A stretch of 64,000 nt of DNA from Bacteroidetes bacterium OLB10 (GTDB lineage: Bacteria > Bacteroidota > Bacteroidia > AKYH767-A > OLB10). The translations under genes and the position numbers were made by a program. How positions within the stretch are numbered: position 1 is the first letter of the stretch; every line of letters begins with the position of its first letter. The notes under the pieces are model-generated. The model was not told the DNA's origin. It saw nothing but the letters and a program-made list of their open reading frames with translations, and made no database searches. The stretch is taken from assembly GCA_001567275.1 (NCBI GenBank), contig LNBX01000008.1, forward strand, positions 1-64,000. The letters run 5' to 3'. Positions 44,142 to 53,985 of the stretch are shown one piece after another.

Positions 44142-46806
44142 ATGTCTATACCTTTGAAGCCAAAGAATCAAGGAACAACAGGAAAAGGTTCAATGCAAAG
44201 CTCAAAGTTGCAAATATTAAGAGTGAAATTGTTTCCTTATCTCCGCGAAAATGGGAAGATGATTATTCAATCTGTTTTCACCATATTTTTTATTGGAGTT
44301 GGTATTTGGTTTTTCGAGCATGAGCGTACAGAACTTGGTCAGATAAGAAGCACTATTGAATGGTCCGATAAATACTGGATTGGCGCGGGAATTCTGTTAT
44401 TTCTGTTTTATGTTTTATTGCAGGCTCTGATGTACAATATGGCGTTCAGGTCAGTTAATTCAAAAATTAATTTTACTGATGCCATTCTATTGTTCCTTAA
44501 GAGAAATTTTATTAGTGTTTTTCTTCCGGCCGGAGGTGTTTCATCTCTGGCATTTTTCAGTGGTGCACTGGAGAAGAAAGGGATTAAACAAACGCATGTT
44601 CATTTAGCGTCTTCTATTTATGGCTTTGTAGGAATACTCACAGTTGTAATGGTAGCCATTCCTGTTTTTATCATTTTTCTTTTCAATGGAAATTCATCTG
44701 CGGGGGTTTGGTTAATGCTCATTGTTGTTTCTATGCTACTTGCAAGCATTATTTTTATATATCGCTCTATACTTATACAAGGTTCTGTTTATAAAATTGC
44801 ATCAGTGCGATTTCCTTCATTGATTTCTCTGTTGGATGAAATAAAAGAGAACAGAATCAGTAAGCGTTATGTCTTTTTAACAATATTAATTTCTCTTGTC
44901 ATTGAGTTGACAGGTGTTCTTCACATTATAATAGCAGCACGTGCATTGCAATTGAATATTGGCTGGCTGGCAGCTTTCGACAGTTATGTGGTATCTGTAT
45001 TGTTTCTGATTATTTCACCATTTCTCAGAGGGTTAGGAGCAATAGAGTTTTCAATGTCATATTTGTTAGTTCATTTCGGACTGTCGAATGTAGAAGCTGT
45101 ATCTACAACATTGCTATACCGTTTTTTTTGAATTCTGGCTTCCGTTAATATTGGGTGCATGTTCATTTCTCATTAAAATAAACAGGTTGTTGATGCGGAT
45201 TTTCCCGGCATTGTTATTACTTGGAATGGGAGCAGTGAATATCATTTCAGCAATAACGCCTGCCATACATGAACGATTTGTATGGGTAAAGAATTTTATA
45301 CCATTAGAGCTGATGCATGTTTCAAATTATTTTGTATTGATTTCAGGGATGCTGATGCTGATAACTTCTGCTTTTTTGCTCAAAGGATTAAGATTGGCGT
45401 GGTGGTTTGCTGTTATACTTTGCATCATTTCTGTAGTTGGAAATATTTTTAAGGCATTCGATTATGAAGAAGCATCTTTTGCTGTTTTCATCATTGCAGG
45501 TTTAATTATTACACGAAAAGAATATGTAGTGAAAACTGACCCTTCGCTCAGAAACTTTGGATTGCAGACTTCACTGATAAGTATGGGTGCTGTTATTGTT
45601 TATGGGGTAATTGGTTTTTATTTTCTGGATAAGAAGTATTTCAATATAGATTTCAGTTTTCTTCAGTCTCTGAGATACACCATCGAAAATTATTTTCTGA
45701 TTGGAAGTTCTGACCTCGTTACTACTCACCCATTTGCCGAGAACTTTATTTTATCCATTAAAATATGTGGCTTTTTGTCAATATTGTTTCTTGTAGTTAC
45801 ATTGATCAAGCCGTTTTACATGAAACAGGAAAATTTGGAAGAAATTGAACATCACTCCAGGCAGCTCATTAAGAATTATGGAACATCAGCACTGGATTAT
45901 TTTAAATTATACTCTGATAAACAGATTTATCTTGCACAAAACAAACAGGCTTTCCTTTCTTATCGAATTGTAAATAATTATGCTGTAGTACTTGAAAACC
46001 CTGTTGCAGAAAATGCTGATGAGCTGAAGAACTGTGTTGTAGAATTTGATAAGTTTTGTATTACTTCAGGCTTAAGAAGTATTTTTTACCGGGTACCCGA
46101 AGAGACTCTGAAGCTTTATACCAATTTAAAGAAGAAAACAATTTTGTTAGGGCAGGAGGCTGTTGTCAATCTGGATACCTTCAGCCTGGCTGGTGGAAGT
46201 AAAAAATCAATTCGCAATGCTATCAAGAAGCTGGAGGAATCAGGATACAAATCAAAAGTATATCAGCCACCTGTAATGGATGGTGTATTGCAGAAAATTA
46301 AATCAGTGAGTGATGAATGGCTTTTTTCAAAGGGAAGAAATGAAATAGTTTTTTCACAGGGAATGTTTGTCTGGGATGAATTAAAACAACAAACTATTAT
46401 TACTGTAGAGAATAGTGAGGAAAGAGTTATTGCATTTCTCAACATTATACCTGATTATGCTGAAGGTGAAGCCACCTATGATTTGATGCGTAATATTAAT
46501 AATGCACCAAATGGCACCATTGATTTCCTGATGATTAAAATGTTCGAAAACCTTAAATCACGTAATTGTCATAAAGTAAACCTTGGATTTGTAGCTATGA
46601 GCGGAATTCAGCGACCAGAAAATATTTCGGAGAAATCAATGAAGTTTGCCTATGAGAAAATCAAATCGTTTTCTCACTACAAAGGGATGAGAGAATATAA
46701 AGATAAGTTTGATCCTGAATGGTTCAATAAATATTTGGTTTACTCGCATGACTATGATTTATTGCAATTACCTTTGATTATGTCAAAAGTTATTAAGCCA
46801 TATTAA
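44142..46806 (+). CDS. mprF: MprF-like lysyl-phosphatidylglycerol synthase/flippase, frameshifted in the middle
   Basis: First part (44142-45131) is the flippase domain with the UPF0104 pattern (LKRNFISVFLPAGGVSSLAFFSGALEKKG, SPFLRGLGAIEFSMSYLL). Second part (to 46806) adds six more membrane segments and a DUF2156 catalytic domain (KKSIRNAIKKLEESGYKS, TYDLMRNINNAPNGTIDFLM, KFDPEWFNKYLVY). One T fewer in the eight-T run at 45122-45129 gives LLYRFFEFWLPLILGACSFL and a single protein of about 887 residues, the size of MprF. It charges phosphatidylglycerol with an amino acid from aminoacyl-tRNA and flips it outward, lowering surface charge. acvB follows. Confidence 0.87.
45122..45129 (+). other. 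Frameshift site in mprF (T8, expected T7)
   Basis: With seven T the flippase domain runs directly into the second membrane block and the catalytic domain. Confidence 0.8.
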
Positions 46807-46831
46807 TTTGATTTTATAAACTTAAAAAATT

Positions 46832-48289
46832 ATGCCGGTTATGTTCAAGAAAGTTGTTATAAAAAATATGTTTAATTTTTTGTTTATGGTAATGGTCTGC
46901 ATTCCAGAGTGGTCTCATGCATTAACAGTAGATACTTTAACATATGGTTCATTTGGGAAAGTTGTTATTTATCATCCTGAAACTGCACCTAAGGCAGTGG
47001 TGTTATTCGCTTCAGGAGACGGAGGATGGAATTTGGGAGTAGTGGCAATGGCCAAACAAATTGTGAAAGAGGGAGTGATGGTAGCAGGATTCAATATCAG
47101 ACATTATTTTAAGTCATTGCAAAAGCAGAAGGTTGGTTGTTATTATCCTGCAGGTGATTTGGAAACACTAAGTATGACGCTTCAAAAAAAATATAAGTTT
47201 AAGCAATATATGAAACCGATATTGGTAGGCTATTCTTCAGGTGCAACTTTGGTATATGGTGCACTTTCACAGGCTCCAGCCAATACGTTTAAAGGGGCTA
47301 TATCATTAGGATTCTGTCCTGATATTGAACTGAACAAAACATTGTGCAATGGATCAGGACTGAGTTCACATGTATTAAAAGAAAACAAAATGTATTATCT
47401 GGAAGAAAGCAAAAAGCTGACTGCACCATTTATAGTTTTGCAAGGCGTGGCAGACAGTGTATGCAGCCATAAAACATCATTGGATTTTGTGCAGAATTGC
47501 GGACAGTTTGCAGAAATGGTATCTCTGCCTAAAGTAGGTCATGGTTTTTCTGTACCTAAAAACTGGATGCCACAGTTCACGGCAGCGTTGAATAAAATTG
47601 TCAATTCTCCCTCGTATGCCGAAAGAATGAACGGTACTCCTTTGATTCGTGATTACAACAATCCTGAAGAATCAGCATCAGAGAATCTTCCTTTAACAAT
47701 AATTCCTTCTGCTGAAAAAGATGCTAAGTCGCTTTTGTTTTTTATTTCAGGTGATGGAGGTTGGACCGGGTTTGATCAGTCACTTTGCAAATCTGTAGCA
47801 AGCAAAGGAGTTTCTGTTGTTGGGCTCGATGCTCAAAAGTATTTTTGGAATTCTAAAACACCTGCACGGGCTGCAGCAGATATTGGCGGTGTTATTGAAC
47901 GCTATATGCAACTCTGGAAAGTAAATAAATTTATTATTGCAGGATACTCCTTTGGTGCTGACGTTTTACCTTTTATTATATCTGATTTACCGGCTGAACT
48001 AAGTCAAAAAATTGAGCATTCATATATGATTTCACCTTCTGAAAACGCAGATTTTGAAATTCATATTTCTGATATGCTCAACTTTGGAAGCAGCAGTGAT
48101 ACTTATGATGTAATTGCACAACTTAAAAAAATGGCAAACCTGAAACCGGTATGTATTTTTGGAGATGAAGAAGAGGAAAGTACTAAACTGAATTTTATAA
48201 GAGCAGGTGCAGAGATAGTGGTACTCCCGGGATCGCATCATTATAACAATGATTTTGAAAAACTGTCAAACGTGTTATACAAAAAATAA
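46832..48289 (+). CDS. acvB: AcvB/VirJ-like lysyl-phosphatidylglycerol hydrolase
   Basis: 485 residues. Signal peptide near the N-terminus, then two alpha/beta-hydrolase-type VirJ domains: the first (about 40-255) with FASGDGGW and the nucleophile elbow GYSSGATL, the second (about 290-480) with FISGDGGWTGFD, GYSFGADVLPF, and a terminal His in LPGSHHYNNDF. AcvB of alpha-proteobacteria cleaves lysyl-phosphatidylglycerol in the periplasm and lies next to the lpiA/mprF gene. The same pairing here (25-base gap) supports that function. The first domain's other catalytic residues are less clear. Confidence 0.83.
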   Translation: MPVMFKKVVIKNMFNFLFMVMVCIPEWSHALTVDTLTYGSFGKVVIYHPETAPKAVVLFASGDGGWNLGVVAMAKQIVKEGVMVAGFNIRHYFKSLQKQKVGCYYPAGDLETLSMTLQKKYKFKQYMKPILVGYSSGATLVYGALSQAPANTFKGAISLGFCPDIELNKTLCNGSGLSSHVLKENKMYYLEESKKLTAPFIVLQGVADSVCSHKTSLDFVQNCGQFAEMVSLPKVGHGFSVPKNWMPQFTAALNKIVNSPSYAERMNGTPLIRDYNNPEESASENLPLTIIPSAEKDAKSLLFFISGDGGWTGFDQSLCKSVASKGVSVVGLDAQKYFWNSKTPARAAADIGGVIERYMQLWKVNKFIIAGYSFGADVLPFIISDLPAELSQKIEHSYMISPSENADFEIHISDMLNFGSSSDTYDVIAQLKKMANLKPVCIFGDEEEESTKLNFIRAGAEIVVLPGSHHYNNDFEKLSNVLYKK

Positions 48290-48336
48290 ATGAAGAGCAG
48301 CTTGCAGAACAAAAACATGAATAAGAATTAAAAAAC

Positions 48337-48366
48337 AAAAGGCTTCAGTATTTCCGAAGCCTTTTA
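48337..48366 (+). terminator. Bidirectional terminator between acvB and serC
   Basis: AAAAGGCTTC pairs with GAAGCCTTTT (48356-48365), serving both convergent genes. Confidence 0.82.
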
Positions 48367-48387
48367 AAATATCAGCAATATTATTTT

Positions 48388-49452
48388 CTAACCTTTCTTT
48401 CTGGCAAATTCTTTCATTACATCCACCAGCACTTTTACACTCTCCACAGGCAAAGCATTATACATACTTGCTCTGAATCCACCCACGCTGCGATGACCTT
48501 TAATGCCAACAATGTTGGCTGCCTTAGTCATTGCCAAGAACTCTTCGTCAAGAGCACTGTCTTTAAGCAGGAAACAGGCATTCATGGGTGAGCGGTCCTC
48601 AGCGGCAGCAGTGCCGGTAAACATTGGATTGCTATCCACTTCATTGTAAAACAAATCATATTTCTGCTGATTGATTTTTTGCATGGCATCTACACCGCCA
48701 ATGGATTGCAACCATTCCAACACATGCATGCACACGAGAATTGCAATAACAGGAGGAGTGTTGTAAAGCGAATTATTTTCCAGATGGGTTTTATAATTCA
48801 ACATAGTTGGTTTTACTCTGTCGGTTCTGTCAACAGAATCTTTTTTAATAATTACCAGTGTAACACCTGAAGGCCCCATGTTTTTCTGTGCACCTGCATA
48901 AATCAAATCAAATTTGGATACATCAACAGGACGAGAAAAAATATCGCTGCTCATATCACAAATCAATGGAATAGGAGAGGAGGGGAATGTCTTCACCTGT
49001 GTACCATGAATAGTTTCATTGGAACAAATGTGCAGATAGTCGCAGTCAGTTGGTATGGTATATCCTTTTGGCTGGTAGCTGTAGTTTTTATCCTTACTTG
49101 AAGCAATTACATTTACTTCACCAAACAGTTTAGCTTCCTTAATGGCTTTTCCGCTCCATGCACCCTGATCAATATATGCTGCTTTTTTATTGAGGTAATT
49201 CATAGGTTCCATAGCAAACTGTGTGCTGGCACCTCCTTGCAAGAAAAGTATATCATGTGTATCGGGAACCTCCAGTAATTCTTTTACAAGTGATTTTGCT
49301 TTGTTCAACACGGCTTCAAAATCTTTGCTGCGGTGCGATATTTCCATCACACCCATACCAATTCCGTTAAAGTCTAACAGTGCTTCCTGAGTTTTCTTCA
49401 ATGCATACTCGGGTAATATTCCCGGGCCTGCTCCAAAATTATGTTTGCGCAT
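48388..49452 (-). CDS. serC: Phosphoserine aminotransferase
   Basis: 354 residues, full length. Fold-type I PLP enzyme of serine synthesis (3-phosphohydroxypyruvate plus glutamate). Motifs: HNFGAGPGILPEYAL at the start, LQGGASTQFAMEPMN phosphate-binding region, PLP lysine in YAGAQKNMGPSG, and the C-terminal GHRSVGGFRASMYNA. In many Bacteroidota serC lies close to a ferredoxin and an acyl-CoA reductase gene, as it does here with one hypothetical gene between. Confidence 0.96.
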   Translation of the reverse strand: MRKHNFGAGPGILPEYALKKTQEALLDFNGIGMGVMEISHRSKDFEAVLNKAKSLVKELLEVPDTHDILFLQGGASTQFAMEPMNYLNKKAAYIDQGAWSGKAIKEAKLFGEVNVIASSKDKNYSYQPKGYTIPTDCDYLHICSNETIHGTQVKTFPSSPIPLICDMSSDIFSRPVDVSKFDLIYAGAQKNMGPSGVTLVIIKKDSVDRTDRVKPTMLNYKTHLENNSLYNTPPVIAILVCMHVLEWLQSIGGVDAMQKINQQKYDLFYNEVDSNPMFTGTAAAEDRSPMNACFLLKDSALDEEFLAMTKAANIVGIKGHRSVGGFRASMYNALPVESVKVLVDVMKEFARKKG

Positions 49453-49517
49453 AGTATTTTATTTTATTTTTTAATATTCAATTTAAGAGTGCTAAGGTAA
49501 GGGTTTAACGACAAATT

Positions 49518-50394
49518 TCATTTGTGTAGCTCAGAATCTTTTATAGGCGCGGTTTTCTTTCCGTCCGTATTGTTTTTATTCCTTATATCAATATCGGCTA
49601 TACCATTCCATTTCCCTTTTTTCCATTTGAAAGCATCATAGCTCATGTCAGGCCCGTAAAATTCTTCAAGTCCTTTAAGAGATTCTTTGGAAGGGCTGAT
49701 ATGGTCAAAAACAATCTGCTTTTTATTCGGATAATATTTAAGACTCATCACTGCATTAGCGTTGTATTCAAAAATTATTCTGGCACACTTATTTGCCGGT
49801 AAAACAGGTAACATCTTGGGTGGTGATGTAAATATTTTTTTGCCGAAAACCGGTTTGTTATTTTTAAAAGTTAAGACATCAATCACTTTCAGACTGGTAC
49901 GCGGAGTATTTCCCCGCCATCCTAATAATGTATAGATGGTCTTTTTTCCTGACTTAAGAGGAATGATGCTGTAATATACCGCTGCGTAATAATTATCTGG
50001 TGTCAGAATTTTTTCAGAAACACTGTATTTGTCTTCATTGATATCAGTTAGCTGCCAAACATTCAGGGTTTTTGTTTTCTTATCCTGAACCTGCATAAAC
50101 CCATAAATCTGAAATGTATTACTTTCCATTAACGGCATAGCCCACTGATAAAACCTGATAAGTCCGTCAGATGATTTGATGGTGGAAATTGATTTTACAG
50201 AGTCAAAAGAAGTAGTAAATGATTTATCTGCTTTAAGAAATTCCGACATCTGTTGAATGAGTATGTTATTGGATGAAATGCGCACCGAGTCAGTGCTTCC
50301 TCTGAGCACACTGTCGGCCAGTTGCCTTATTTGTGCCTGTAATGGCAGCGTAAAGGTAACGCACAATATCAGGTTCAGAATTTTTTTTCATCAT
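49518..50394 (-). CDS. Secreted protein of unknown function, frameshifted in the signal peptide
   Basis: About 291 residues when repaired. The main frame (to 49518) begins without a proper start. Upstream an ATG-ATG at 50394 opens a signal peptide in another frame, and reducing the eight-T run at 50381-50388 (plus strand) to seven gives MMKKILNLILCVTFTLPLQAQ, a normal Sec signal. The mature part is Lys/Ser/Tyr-rich with WQLTDINEDKYSV, YYSIIPLKSGKKTIYTLLGW and FKWKKGKW. I recognise no named family, but it looks like a conserved Bacteroidota periplasmic protein. It lies between serC and the ferredoxin gene. Confidence 0.7.
50381..50388 (-). other. Frameshift site in the secreted hypothetical gene (run of 8, expected 7)
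   Basis: One base fewer fuses the ATG-ATG-AAA start to a complete signal peptide. Confidence 0.72.
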
Positions 50395-50405
50395 GCTACA
50401 TAAAC

Positions 50406-50440
50406 GAAAAAATCCGCCAAAAGTATTTCAGGCGGATTTA
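50406..50440 (-). terminator. Intrinsic terminator of the ferredoxin gene
   Basis: AAATCCGCC (50410-50418) pairs with GGCGGATTT (50431-50439), with a T run on the minus strand. Confidence 0.78.
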
Positions 50441-50459
50441 TATTTTTAGAAGTGAAAGA

Positions 50460-50807
50460 TTAAAAGTGCATTCTGTTTTTCTTTGCCAGAAGTTCTTCTT
50501 TTGTCTCTCGTACATTTTCGTCATCCACACAGCAATCTACCGGACAAACCGAAGCACATTGCGGTTCGTCATGAAATCCAACACACTCAGTACATTTATC
50601 CGGAACAATATAATAGTGATCCATATTAACAGGGCCTTGTGCAGCATCACTGTCAATTTCTGTTCCATCCATTTTCTTAAAAGGGCCTCTCAAAGAAGTA
50701 CCATCAGAAAAACGCCATTCTGCACCACCTTCGTAAATTGCATTATTCGGGCACTCGGGCTCACAGGCTCCACAGTTTATACATTCATCGGTTATGATAA
50801 TTGCCAT
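50460..50807 (-). CDS. 4Fe-4S dicluster ferredoxin
   Basis: 115 residues. Two cluster motifs: CINCGACEPECP at residues 9-20 and CTECVGFHDEPQCASVCP near 72-89, the second with the longer spacing of Allochromatium-type ferredoxins. A small electron carrier in the cytoplasm. Divergent from an acyl-CoA reductase gene (108-base gap), a pairing seen widely in Bacteroidota, so it may supply electrons to that enzyme. That link is inference. Own promoter and terminator. Confidence 0.92.
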   Translation of the reverse strand: MAIIITDECINCGACEPECPNNAIYEGGAEWRFSDGTSLRGPFKKMDGTEIDSDAAQGPVNMDHYYIVPDKCTECVGFHDEPQCASVCPVDCCVDDENVRETKEELLAKKNRMHF

Positions 50808-50836
50808 AATTTTGTTGTTTTTAAAAAGTGTTGGGG

Positions 50837-50844
50837 CAAATATA
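50837..50844 (-). promoter_or_regulatory. Promoter -7 box of the ferredoxin gene
   Basis: Reads TATATTTG on the minus strand, 29 bases before the ATG. Confidence 0.5.
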
Positions 50845-50915
50845 ATAGATACAGAATAAGAAAAAAACGTTTATTTATTTGTTTTTAACAAACATTAGTT
50901 AACTAATATTCGAAT

Positions 50916-51947
50916 ATGCTTACATTATCAGAGCGGCTAAAGGCGTTCGCCCACTTGGGAATTTACCTCGATAAAACGTTAAAGGAGCCTGATCATTTTC
51001 AAAATGACTTTGATTCAGTAATACAAAAAGCTGAAAAAATGAACCCCTGGTTTACGAAAGAAAACCAAATTATGGCACTAAATGCTATTGCTCAGATGCT
51101 TAAGCCTGATGTGCTTCAGCATTGGACAGAGAAGTACCTGATGAACGAAAAAACCGGATCTGTGGGGTTAATTATGGCAGGCAACATTCCGGCTGTAGGT
51201 TTTCATGATTTACTTACCGTTTTAATTGCAGGCAGAAAGGCTATTGTTAAACCATCCTCATCAGACACTGTGCTGATTGAATTTCTGGCCGCCAAGCTTG
51301 CAGCATTTGAGCCTCAGTTAAAAGACTACATTGAATTTGTGGATAAACTTCAGAAACCCGGAGTAGTTATTGCAACCGGTTCGGATAATTCAGCTATGTA
51401 CTTCGAACATTATTTTAAAAATATCCCCCATATCATCCGCAGAAACCGAAACAGTGTAGCCATACTCTCAGGAGATGAGACTAAAGAAGAATTATCACTT
51501 TTAGGAAAAGATGTTTTTTCTTATTTCGGGTTGGGATGTCGCAATGTATCTAAACTGATGGTACCTGAAGGTTATGATTTCAAGAATTTTTTTGAAGCAA
51601 TTCAGCAGTATGGTGACACCCTGATGCAGCATACCAAATACATGAATAACTATGATTATTACAGGGCCATATTCCTGATGGAACAAAAACCTTTTCTTAC
51701 AAACAATTTTCTGCACCTTGTGGAAGATGCAAAAATTGCTTCACCCGTTTCAACGCTGCACTATCAGTATTATCATTCACCGGATGACTTAAGGCAATCG
51801 CTTACCTTTAATCTTGAAAAAATTCAATGTATCGTAAGTCATAAACCTCTGCTGGGCGATGAAGTAGCTTTTGGCCGGTCACAATATCCTTCAGTTACCG
51901 ACTATGCCGATGGCGTTGATACGCTGGAGTTTTTACTGTCAGTTTGA
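50916..51947 (+). CDS. Acyl-CoA reductase (LuxC family)
   Basis: 343 residues. Aldehyde-dehydrogenase-like fold: SVGLIMAGNIPAVGFHDLL (nucleotide-binding region), AIVKPSSSDTVL, GSDNSAMYFEHYF, and the catalytic cysteine region YFGLGCRNVSKLMVPEG. LuxC-type enzymes reduce an acyl-CoA or acyl-enzyme to aldehyde. The C-terminus (VAFGRSQYPSVTDYADGVDTLEFL) is complete. Its physiological product in non-luminous Bacteroidota is not established. Divergent from the ferredoxin gene. Confidence 0.87.
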   Translation: MLTLSERLKAFAHLGIYLDKTLKEPDHFQNDFDSVIQKAEKMNPWFTKENQIMALNAIAQMLKPDVLQHWTEKYLMNEKTGSVGLIMAGNIPAVGFHDLLTVLIAGRKAIVKPSSSDTVLIEFLAAKLAAFEPQLKDYIEFVDKLQKPGVVIATGSDNSAMYFEHYFKNIPHIIRRNRNSVAILSGDETKEELSLLGKDVFSYFGLGCRNVSKLMVPEGYDFKNFFEAIQQYGDTLMQHTKYMNNYDYYRAIFLMEQKPFLTNNFLHLVEDAKIASPVSTLHYQYYHSPDDLRQSLTFNLEKIQCIVSHKPLLGDEVAFGRSQYPSVTDYADGVDTLEFLLSV

Positions 51948-51957
51948 TAAAGCCTTT

Positions 51958-53345
51958 TTACAGGTGAATCACTTCACCATAGGCAGCTGCTGCAGCTTCC
52001 ATAATAGCTTCGCTCATGGTAGGATGCGGGTGTACAGCTTGATAATTTCATGACCTGTAGTTTCCAGTTTGCGGGCAAGTACAAGTTCAGCAATCATCTC
52101 TGTAACGTTGGCACCAATGAGGTGAGCACCTAACAACTCACCGTATTTTGCATCAAAAATCAGTTTTACAAAACCATCGCTGCTACCTGCAGCTTTTGCT
52201 TTACCTGATGCACTGAATGGGAATTTACCAACCTTTATTTCAATGCCGGAATCTTTAGCAGCTTTCTCAGTCATACCTACCGAAGCAATTTCAGGAGAGC
52301 AATAAGTACATCCGGGAATGTTGTTGTAATCAAGTGGCTGCGGATGATGTCCTGCAATTTTCTCAACACAAATTATTCCTTCAGCTGAAGCTACGTGTGC
52401 CAGTGCCTGACCTTTTACAATATCACCAATTGCGTAAATGCCCGGTATGTTGGTTTGATAATAATCATTCACCACTACCTTGCCTTTGTCGGTGATGATA
52501 CCACAGTCTTCCAAACCTATGTTTTCGATGTTGGGAGTGATACCTACGGCAGACAGTACGATATCACATTCTATGGTACTTTCTCCTTTGGCAGATTTAA
52601 CTTTCACCTTGCACATTGCACCTGTAGTATCAACTGCTTCTACCGAACTGCCTGTAAGAATTTCCATACCGTACTTTTTGAAAGTGCGCTCCAATTGTTT
52701 GCTCACTTCCTCATCTTCCACAGGAACAATGTTAGGCATGTATTCCACAATGGTAACCTTGGTGCCCATTGCATTATAGAAATATGCAAACTCAACTCCA
52801 ATAGCTCCTGACCCAACTACAACCATTGATTTAGGTTGGGAGGGAAGATTCATCGCTTCGCGATAACCAATAATTTTTTTGCCATCCTGTTTCAGGTTAG
52901 GCAATTCCCTCGAACGGGCACCTGTTGCCAGTATAATATGTGGTGCACTGTAATTCGTTTTCTTTCCATCAGCACCGGTCACTTCCACTTGTTTTCCGGG
53001 TAACACTTTACCTGTTCCTGTGATAACATCAATCTTATTCTTTTTCATCAGGAACTGTACGCCTTTACTCATTCCCTCTGCTACACCGCGACTGCGTTTG
53101 ATTACTGCACCGAAGTCTGTCTTTGAGCCAGAAACAGTAATTCCATAATCAGCAGCATGATTGATATATTCAAAAACATTGGCACTTTTTATCAGGGCTT
53201 TGGTAGGAATACATCCCCAGTTCAGGCATATTCCACCTAAGTTTTCACGTTCAACTATTGCTGTCTTAAGGCCTAACTGTGAAGCTCTTATGGCGGCTAC
53301 ATAGCCACCGGGGCCACTGCCTATGATGATTAAATCGTAATTCAT
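51958..53345 (-). CDS. lpdA: Dihydrolipoyl dehydrogenase, frameshifted near the C-terminus
   Basis: FAD-dependent E3 subunit of 2-oxoacid dehydrogenase complexes. FAD site IIIGSGPGGYVAAIRASQLG, redox disulfide GGICLNWGCIPTKAL, NAD site VVGSGAIGVEFAYFY, and YAIGDIVKGQALAHVASAEG. As read it ends oddly at 52014 after HEIIKLYTRILP. With one more G at the AAGCTG near 52038, the frame gives HEIIKAVHPHPTMSEAIMEAAAAAYGEVIHL, the family's C-terminus with the catalytic His-x-His-Pro, stopping at 51958 (about 462 residues). The enzyme is normally indispensable, so error is likelier than loss. Confidence 0.94.
52035..52040 (-). other. Frameshift site in lpdA (one G missing)
   Basis: Minus strand AAGCTG, expected AAGGCTG. 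Restoring G recovers the active-site His segment. Confidence 0.8.
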
Positions 53346-53515
53346 TTTACTTGTTAATTTGTGTGCGAATTTAACGACTTATTGGATATTTTTCATACGC
53401 ACAATAAAAGTAAGAAATTCGAGGTTAAACTTTTGATTTATTAAGATTGTTAAATTCCTTGTTCACAAGGGATTGATAAATCTTAGAAATTTAGAAATTT
53501 GTTGAACTATTTAGT

Positions 53516-53977
53516 ATGCATTTAAAATTATTACTGTGTGCAGTTATGGCGGCAACGATGTCGTGTAATGCTCAAAATTCAAAAAAGATGGAATATAATA
53601 AACTTACTCCTCAGGAAGAACGTGTACTGCTGCATAAGGCTACGGATATGCCATTTACGGGGGCTTATTATAAAAAAACGGATGCAGGAACTTATTTATG
53701 CAGGAGATGTAATGCACCGCTTTACAAAAGTCAGGATAAGTTTGATTCAAGTTGTGGCTGGCCCAGCTTTGATGACGAAATAAAAGGTGCAGTGAAAAGG
53801 GTGCCTGATGCTGATGGTATGCGTACTGAAATTATTTGTGCCAACTGTGGTGGTCATCTCGGTCATGTTTTTACAGGTGAAGGATTGACAGATAAAAATG
53901 TTCGTCACTGTGTAAATACCAGCTCATTGCGATTTGTACCTCAGGGCGCAGTTTTGCCTCCTGTGATTAAACCATAG
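53516..53977 (+). CDS. msrB: Peptide-methionine (R)-S-oxide reductase, lipoprotein form
   Basis: 153 residues. Lipoprotein signal ([17 protein letters not shown], Cys at 17), so the enzyme is exported. MsrB domain with two zinc CxxC pairs (CRRC, CANC), [18 protein letters not shown] and the catalytic cysteine in [11 protein letters not shown]. Reduces R-methionine sulfoxide in envelope proteins. A separate reductant supply is needed in the periplasm and is not encoded nearby. Confidence 0.93.
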   Translation: MHLKLLLCAVMAATMSCNAQNSKKMEYNKLTPQEERVLLHKATDMPFTGAYYKKTDAGTYLCRRCNAPLYKSQDKFDSSCGWPSFDDEIKGAVKRVPDADGMRTEIICANCGGHLGHVFTGEGLTDKNVRHCVNTSSLRFVPQGAVLPPVIKP

Positions 53978-53985
53978 CAGATTAA

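Noticed and set aside
45122-45129. Programmed ribosomal frameshifting in mprF
   Set aside because: No slippery heptamer plus downstream structure was evident, and similar breaks occur in many unrelated genes, so run-length error is simpler.
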